Shown: piece after piece, positions 6,947-10,049 of the stretch
How the letters are laid out: each line of letters begins with the position of its first letter
Position numbering within the stretch: the first letter of the stretch is position 1
From: JANQRV01 sp964533785
Lineage (GTDB): Bacteria; Bacteroidota; Bacteroidia; Chitinophagales; Saprospiraceae
Length of the DNA: 10,049 nt
Reading direction: 5' to 3'
Assembly (NCBI GenBank): GCA_964533785.1
Contig: CAZHNG010000259.1
Location: 1 to 10,049 of the forward strand
Program-made: the position numbers and the translations under genes
Notes under the pieces: model-generated
Seen by the model: the letters and a program-made list of their open reading frames with translations, nothing else
What the model was told of the DNA's origin: nothing
Databases searched by the model: none

Positions 6947-6982
6947 AGATGATTGTCCGGTCCCGACGTAGTTGGGCAAAAA

Positions 6983-6998
6983 GTGATGTTCTCATCAC
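6983..6998 (-). terminator. Possible rho-independent terminator of the minus-strand remnant
   Basis: Read on the minus strand, a perfect 6-bp stem (GTGATG-AGAA-CATCAC) is followed at once by TTTTT and overlaps the stop codon of the truncated minus-strand gene. On the plus strand the same hairpin has no T-run, but it could cap the TR RNA. The stem is short, so this is weak. Confidence 0.4.
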
Positions 6999-7435
6999 CT
7001 GCATAGCAGTGCTAGTAATGAAAGATGAACGTTCTGCTGTGCATCTTTTAAGTAGCCATTAGGAGATAGAATTTTTTCGAAAAGACTTTGACCACCCCAT
7101 CCCACAGTATTGGCAAAAGTTTCGTAAATATAAGCTGGTACATACTGGAATTTTTCACCAGTTTTCAGCTCATAAGCCTTTCTGGGAATGGAAAGCAATA
7201 CTTCGAAGGTAAGGTCTTTAGGCATCTTTTCGGGGGAGTTTAAGACTTTTTTAAAAAATTCTTTACCATTAGCTACCACACAGCAGCGAGCATAAAGGAA
7301 AGTATCTGCGGAGAAAGGATGATCCGGACCTTTATAAGCATTTTCACCAGAATGTTCCGCAAATTTTTGACCGTCTAACAGAAACAGTTTTTCAGCAAGA
7401 ATATCTGCAAATCCTTTAATGTCAGAAGTTGATGT
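6995..7435 (-). pseudogene. 5'-truncated gene remnant, DUF4240-like
   Basis: On the minus strand a frame is open from 7435, just after an in-frame TGA (7436-7438), to a TGA at 6995-6997. It reads TSTSDIKGFADILAEKLFLL, then on through SADTFLYARCCVVANGKEFF, MPKDLTFEVLLSIP, AYELKTGEKFQYVP and YETFANTVGW. No ATG occurs; the first possible start (GTG, 7279) falls mid-domain. I recall the pattern from Bacteroidota DUF4240-type proteins, whose N-terminal part of roughly 60 residues is missing here. The name is tentative and no function is known to me. The tail after GWGG looks unlike the family and may be scrambled. The missing 5' end coincides with the AT-rich region carrying the nuclease promoter, so an insertion or deletion there probably broke it. 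Confidence 0.55.
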
Positions 7436-7502
7436 TCAGTGAAAAGAATTTTAAAAAAGTGGATTAAAAACATAAATGATTAAAAATATATTTATAACAT
7501 AT

Positions 7503-7533
7503 TTTGTGTTGTAATTTATTTTTCCTATCTTCA
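7503..7533 (+). promoter_or_regulatory. Putative Bacteroidota-type promoter for the Rpn-family gene
   Basis: TTTG (7503-7506), a 19-nt spacer and TATCTTCA (7526-7533) resemble the Bacteroidota -33 TTTG / -7 TAnnTTTG pair. The -7 element matches at 4 of 6 fixed positions. It ends 4 nt before the ATG at 7538, so transcripts would be nearly leaderless. The call rests on pattern only. Confidence 0.4.
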
Positions 7534-7537
7534 TAAC

Positions 7538-8479
7538 ATGAAACACACGATAGGAAAAGACGCCTTATGGAAAGGAGTCATTGAGGAATTAGCTATTGAT
7601 TTCATTGACTTTTTCTTTCCCGAAATAATGGAAGAAATTGATTTTTCCCGAAAATTTGTATTTCTGGACAAGGAGTTGTCAAAGTTATTCCCGGCGGCAC
7701 CGGTGAAAAATCGTCATGGTGACAAACTGATGCAAGTCTTCCTGAAGAATGGCGAGTCGAAATACTTTTTGATACATGTGGAAGTACAGGGGTGGGATGA
7801 TCATGAATTTGACTGGAGGATGTTTCAGTGCATGTATCGGTTGATTGAAAAATACCGGGTAGATATAACGGCCTTAGTGATTTATACCAGTGGGAATACC
7901 AAAGTGCAATTCAATTCTTACCACAGGCGTTTTCTAGGCACGGAACTTATCTACAAGTTTAACACGTTTAAATTAACAGACTATTCACCGGAGCAATTGC
8001 AAAAATGGAATAATCCATTCGCACTGGCACTAGAAGCTGCGTGGTATGATCTACAGGCCGGTAAATGGGGAGATGCAGAAAAGTTGAAGATGAAGTTGAC
8101 CTTGGCTAAAAGATTATTTAAACGAGGCTATAAAAAGAAGGAGGTAGAGAGTTTGTTGAACTTCATCAAGTATTACGTGAACTTTGAAGGAGAAGAAAAT
8201 TTTAATAAATTTGAAGAAGTGTTAATAAAAAACGATTATCCGATGGGAGTGAAAGAAGCTATATTAAAAGAGGTAGAAAAGGGAGCTTACGCCAAAGGTA
8301 TTGAGAAGGGTATTGAGAAGGGTGAAATTGCTGGAGCTACTAAGCAAGCTAAGGTCTCCATTAAAAATATGCTGTCTAAAGGCATCGATCTAGCCGCGAT
8401 TTCCGAATTTTTAGGGCTCCCAATCGAACAAGTTGAAGCCTTGATCGAAGAAATGAAGGAAGAAGGTGTTTTAGGATAA
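7538..8479 (+). CDS. Rpn-family PD-(D/E)XK nuclease/putative transposase
   Basis: This 313-residue protein belongs to the Rpn/PDDEXK_2 group (recombination-promoting nucleases; the YhgA-like proteins of E. coli are relatives). The nuclease core is visible as D62 in GDKLMQVF and the E-V-Q strand in LIHVEVQG (E82, Q84), followed by the DWRMFQCMYRL helix. The catalytic Asp, Glu and Gln are intact. The C-terminus has the usual helical tail: AYAKGIEKGIEKGE, then a KNMLSKGIDLAAISEFLGLP segment. GIEK is encoded by two identical 12-bp repeats (8297-8308 and 8309-8320). Known relatives cut DNA in a RecA-independent way, and some act in phage defence. The gene stands alone with its own promoter-like sequence. 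It is AT-rich and not linked to the DGR by operon structure. Confidence 0.85.
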   Translation: MKHTIGKDALWKGVIEELAIDFIDFFFPEIMEEIDFSRKFVFLDKELSKLFPAAPVKNRHGDKLMQVFLKNGESKYFLIHVEVQGWDDHEFDWRMFQCMYRLIEKYRVDITALVIYTSGNTKVQFNSYHRRFLGTELIYKFNTFKLTDYSPEQLQKWNNPFALALEAAWYDLQAGKWGDAEKLKMKLTLAKRLFKRGYKKKEVESLLNFIKYYVNFEGEENFNKFEEVLIKNDYPMGVKEAILKEVEKGAYAKGIEKGIEKGEIAGATKQAKVSIKNMLSKGIDLAAISEFLGLPIEQVEALIEEMKEEGVLG

Positions 8480-8486
8480 AAAATAT

Positions 8487-8513
8487 GGCACGGTTTTCAA
8501 GACCGTTTATGCC
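8487..8513 (+). terminator. Weak hairpin after the Rpn-family gene
   Basis: ACGGTT (8490-8495) and GACCGT (8501-8506) pair over 6 positions (one T-G wobble) around TTCAA. GGC and GCC at the outer ends can extend the stem past a bulge. It lies just 3' of the stop codon, which fits a terminator, but no T-run follows. Otherwise 8480-8652 holds only AT-rich spacer and the TATCTTTA element at 8588-8595. Confidence 0.3.
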
Positions 8514-8587
8514 CCATTGCATGCTACCTTCCAAAAAAATCAGAATTGAACTGATGTTTGTAAATTATTTTTTGAATTTAATAATCT

Positions 8588-8595
8588 TATCTTTA
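8588..8595 (+). promoter_or_regulatory. Possible -7 element (TATCTTTA) for the small protein/HNH pair
   Basis: TATCTTTA matches TAnnTTTG at 5 of 6 fixed positions and lies 57 nt before the ATG at 8653. The nearest upstream TTTG (8571-8574) is only 13 nt away, shorter than the usual spacing, so the -33 partner is unclear. Confidence 0.3.
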
Positions 8596-8652
8596 GTTAA
8601 TAGTTAGAAAGAATTTGTTTGAAAAGGCGTTAGTAAAATTAAAATGTAAGTT

Positions 8653-9039
8653 ATGCCATCAAATCAAGCTGCTATAGGGGATGTGCTTTCTGCTCTAGGT
8701 CAGTTAAACAACCAGGAGTTGAATACAATTATCAATGAAGCTTTAAGCTTGAGGGCTAAACGTGCTGTGCCCAAGCGGAATAAAAAAGAAGCTGATTTGA
8801 TTCGACAAATTGATGAAGTGATTCCGGCAAAAGAATCAAAGCGTTACATTTATTTGGTGAAAAAAGCTAAAGAAGAAAGTTTGTCTCCAGAAGAATTAGA
8901 AGAATTTTCTTCCTTGAATGAAAAGATTGAGTTATATAATGCTAAAAGAATTAAGTTTCTAGGAGAGTTGGCAGCTCTAAGAGGCGTTTCTCTAGAGAAA
9001 ATAATGGATCAGTTAGGAATACACCCCATCGATGTCTAA
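8653..9039 (+). CDS. Small helical partner protein of HNH nuclease
   Basis: This 128-residue all-helical, charged protein has no signal peptide or membrane segment. Its second half follows a pattern seen in short proteins of Bacteroidota and cyanobacteria that lie directly before HNH nucleases: E..LI.QI...IP....RY..L..K....LS..E..E...L...IE....KR...L.ELA.LR.VSL..IM.QLGI. The start of the HNH gene overlaps its end by 8 nt, so the two are probably coupled. A diverged second copy lies at 9496-9903 on the other strand, about one third identical over the last 80 residues by eye. An antitoxin, inhibitor or DNA-targeting partner for the nuclease is plausible, but I know of no experimental function. 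Confidence 0.75.
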   Translation: MPSNQAAIGDVLSALGQLNNQELNTIINEALSLRAKRAVPKRNKKEADLIRQIDEVIPAKESKRYIYLVKKAKEESLSPEELEEFSSLNEKIELYNAKRIKFLGELAALRGVSLEKIMDQLGIHPIDV

Positions 9040-9454
9040 ACTGTCTGAAAAATTAAAGTCAACTATTCGTGAGAAAGGTATTTGCGAGTACTGTTTGATG
9101 CAGGCAGATTATAGCACTTATACTTTTTCGGTAGATCATATTATTCCAACCAGCAAAGGCGGTTCAAACGAGCTTAGTAATTTAGCGTTGTCTTGCAATG
9201 GATGCAATGGCTATAAGTCGACTAAAACTAGCTGTACTGATCCAAAGAGCGGGCTCGAGTCCATATTGTTTAATCCAAGAACTCAGGATTGGAATGACCA
9301 CTTTGAATGGTCGGAAGACTTTACAGAAATGGTTGGAAAAACTCCAAGTGGAAGAGCGACTATATTTTGTTTAAAATTGAATAGGAAAGGCTTGATAAAT
9401 TTAAGAGAGGCCCTTGGTTCTTTAGGAAAACATCCTCCCTTATTAACAGAATGA
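9032..9454 (+). CDS. HNH endonuclease
   Basis: This 140-residue protein is almost entirely one HNH (beta-beta-alpha metal) nuclease. A first zinc knuckle C18-x2-C21 (CEYC) is followed by FSVDHIIP with catalytic H36 (D35 before it), SKGG, N50 in SNLALSC, and a second knuckle C55-x2-C58 with N59 and K62. The C-terminal part (FNPRTQDWNDHFEW, then GRATIFCLKLN) is typical of the short HNH proteins paired with the small helical family. All metal and zinc ligands are present, so it should be active. The start overlaps the preceding small gene by 8 nt. Likely roles are those of a stand-alone homing-type or defence nuclease; the target is unknown. It faces the second small-protein copy tail to tail, with a 41-nt gap. 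Confidence 0.88.
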   Translation: MSKLSEKLKSTIREKGICEYCLMQADYSTYTFSVDHIIPTSKGGSNELSNLALSCNGCNGYKSTKTSCTDPKSGLESILFNPRTQDWNDHFEWSEDFTEMVGKTPSGRATIFCLKLNRKGLINLREALGSLGKHPPLLTE

Positions 9455-9495
9455 GCTGGTAAATAGTAATTTTCTTTAGGGTAGGGATGTGATTT

Positions 9496-9903
9496 CTATT
9501 CATAACTTGGTGACTTTATCCCAAGTTGATTCATTAACTCATCAATTGTAATTTCTCTAATTTGGGCTAACTCTACCAAGTATTTTAATCTTTCAACATC
9601 TTTTGCTTCAATAATGGGCACCAATTTCGTCAGCTCTTGGTGCTCCGACTTGGTAAGAGTTTGTTGTTCCAACTTAGTGATAAGTTCACGGTATCTTTTT
9701 TGCACTTCAATTGGCAAGCCTTTATTGATTTCTTGCAATAGAAAAGATTCTCTTTCAGATAAAGAAGGCGCTTTTTTTTGCGCAACCATATTATTGATCT
9801 TAGATGCGAAAGATTCTAAGTCTTTGACATCTAAAGTAGAAATTCCATCTAGCACTGATTGCAGATCAATTTGTATTTTTGAATCTATGGCAACTGTTGG
9901 CAT
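9496..9903 (-). CDS. Second copy of the small helical HNH-partner family
   Basis: This 135-residue helical protein resembles the product of 8653-9039. Shared features are an E..LL.EI...LP....KRY..L motif, LT..E..EL, IE....ER..YL.ELA..R and a final MNQLGI. It has no adjacent HNH gene in its own direction; instead it converges on the HNH gene of the first pair. It may be an orphan, the remains of an inverted second pair, or a regulator of the same nuclease. Upstream (minus strand), TTTG at 9951-9954, 21 nt and TATTGTTG at 9922-9929 form a credible Bacteroidota promoter with a short leader, so it seems to have its own transcription. Confidence 0.75.
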   Translation of the reverse strand: MPTVAIDSKIQIDLQSVLDGISTLDVKDLESFASKINNMVAQKKAPSLSERESFLLQEINKGLPIEVQKRYRELITKLEQQTLTKSEHQELTKLVPIIEAKDVERLKYLVELAQIREITIDELMNQLGIKSPSYE

Positions 9904-9921
9904 ATTCTAAATTTTTGTATT

Positions 9922-9954
9922 CAACAATACGAAAACATAAATAAAAACAACAAA
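9922..9954 (-). promoter_or_regulatory. Putative promoter for the minus-strand small protein
   Basis: On the minus strand, TTTG (9954-9951), a 21-nt spacer and TATTGTTG (9929-9922, 5 of 6 fixed positions of TAnnTTTG) precede the ATG at 9903. This would give a leader of roughly a dozen bases. From 9955 to the window end I see no gene. Confidence 0.4.
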
Positions 9955-10049
9955 CCACCCCAAAATAGTTTCAATTATCCCAAGTCATCTCCGAAGGCGT
10001 ATAAAAATATAGTTTGGGCTAGCTTTATCATCATTAATTTATTATTTAC

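Larger units (their letters stand above)
6747..6998 (+). ncRNA. Putative TR-containing structured RNA of the DGR
   Basis: The TR is framed by pairable segments. Positions 6747-6758, ending where the TR begins, pair with 6948-6959 over 11 of 12 positions (one T-G wobble, one mismatch). Positions 6897-6906, at the TR 3' end, pair perfectly over 10 bp with 6937-6946. The two stems are separated by one base on the 3' side, so they could stack. Small hairpins follow at 6962-6976 (CCCGAC-GTA-GTTGGG) and 6983-6998 (GTGATG-TTCT-CATCAC). In the Bordetella DGR, RNA upstream of TR and a spacer after it are both needed for priming cDNA synthesis, so this is likely the functional template RNA. Its ends are guesses. 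It may be cotranscribed with the RT, since I see no separate promoter. Confidence 0.55.

Noticed and set aside
6740..6952. 70-codon open frame across the TR, rich in Thr and Ala
   Set aside because: It is the TR read in the wrong frame (ACA/ACG runs from AAC codons). The TR is a template RNA, and the frame matching the target gene is the meaningful one.
7001..7048. Inverted repeats GCATAGCAG/CTGCTGTGC and AAAGATG/CATCTTT
   Set aside because: They overlap each other inside the remnant gene's coding sequence. They cannot both form and have no T-run in a useful place, so chance is likely.
9504..9527. 7-bp perfect inverted repeat AACTTGG/CCAAGTT between convergent genes as a terminator
   Set aside because: It lies in the last codons of the minus-strand gene, encoding the conserved QLGI end, and has no T-run on either side.

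Overview
The window looks like accessory DNA from a Bacteroidota chromosome. The Saprospiria group (Haliscomenobacter/Lewinella-like) is a reasonable guess, but no rRNA or core gene confirms it. The clues are TAnnTTTG-type promoter elements, weak or absent Shine-Dalgarno sites, an interspersed 'AATCCGTG'-type palindrome, an Rpn/PD-(D/E)XK_2 protein and a CHAT/STAND gene pair.

The main content is a complete diversity-generating retroelement (DGR) wired to a conflict or cell-death-type operon, at about 314-6998. A CHAT caspase-like protease (314-2164) overlaps by 4 nt a 953-residue protein (2161-5022). That protein has an N-terminal nSTAND NTPase, one predicted transmembrane helix flanked by coiled coils, and a C-terminal FGE-sulfatase/C-type-lectin-fold domain. 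Its last 42 codons or so, plus the stop codon, form the variable repeat (VR, 4886-5033). Downstream lie a post-VR inverted repeat, a dispersed palindrome, an HRDC-domain DGR accessory gene (5277-5726), a DGR reverse transcriptase (5713-6705, YMDD and IGNLTSQ motifs) and the template repeat (TR, 6761-6908). TR and VR share 148 aligned positions. They differ at 20, and every difference falls on a TR adenine (10 A>G, 7 A>T, 3 A>C); none of the 108 non-A positions differs. TR is bracketed by inverted repeats that would fold it into a defined RNA domain (6747-6959).

The genes suggest a working model (inference). The DGR rewrites the surface of a sensor domain, probably held outside the cytoplasmic membrane. 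The STAND NTPase relays binding across the membrane, and the coupled CHAT protease is the cytoplasmic effector.

The right third (about 6995-10049) is AT-rich and holds smaller genes: a 5'-truncated, DUF4240-like gene remnant on the minus strand (6995-7435), an Rpn-family PD-(D/E)XK nuclease (7538-8479), and a two-gene overlap of a small helical protein with an HNH nuclease (8653-9039, 9032-9454). A convergent, diverged second copy of the small protein follows (9496-9903). Both ends of the window are non-coding as far as I can see. The left end carries four tandem copies of a 22-bp unit.
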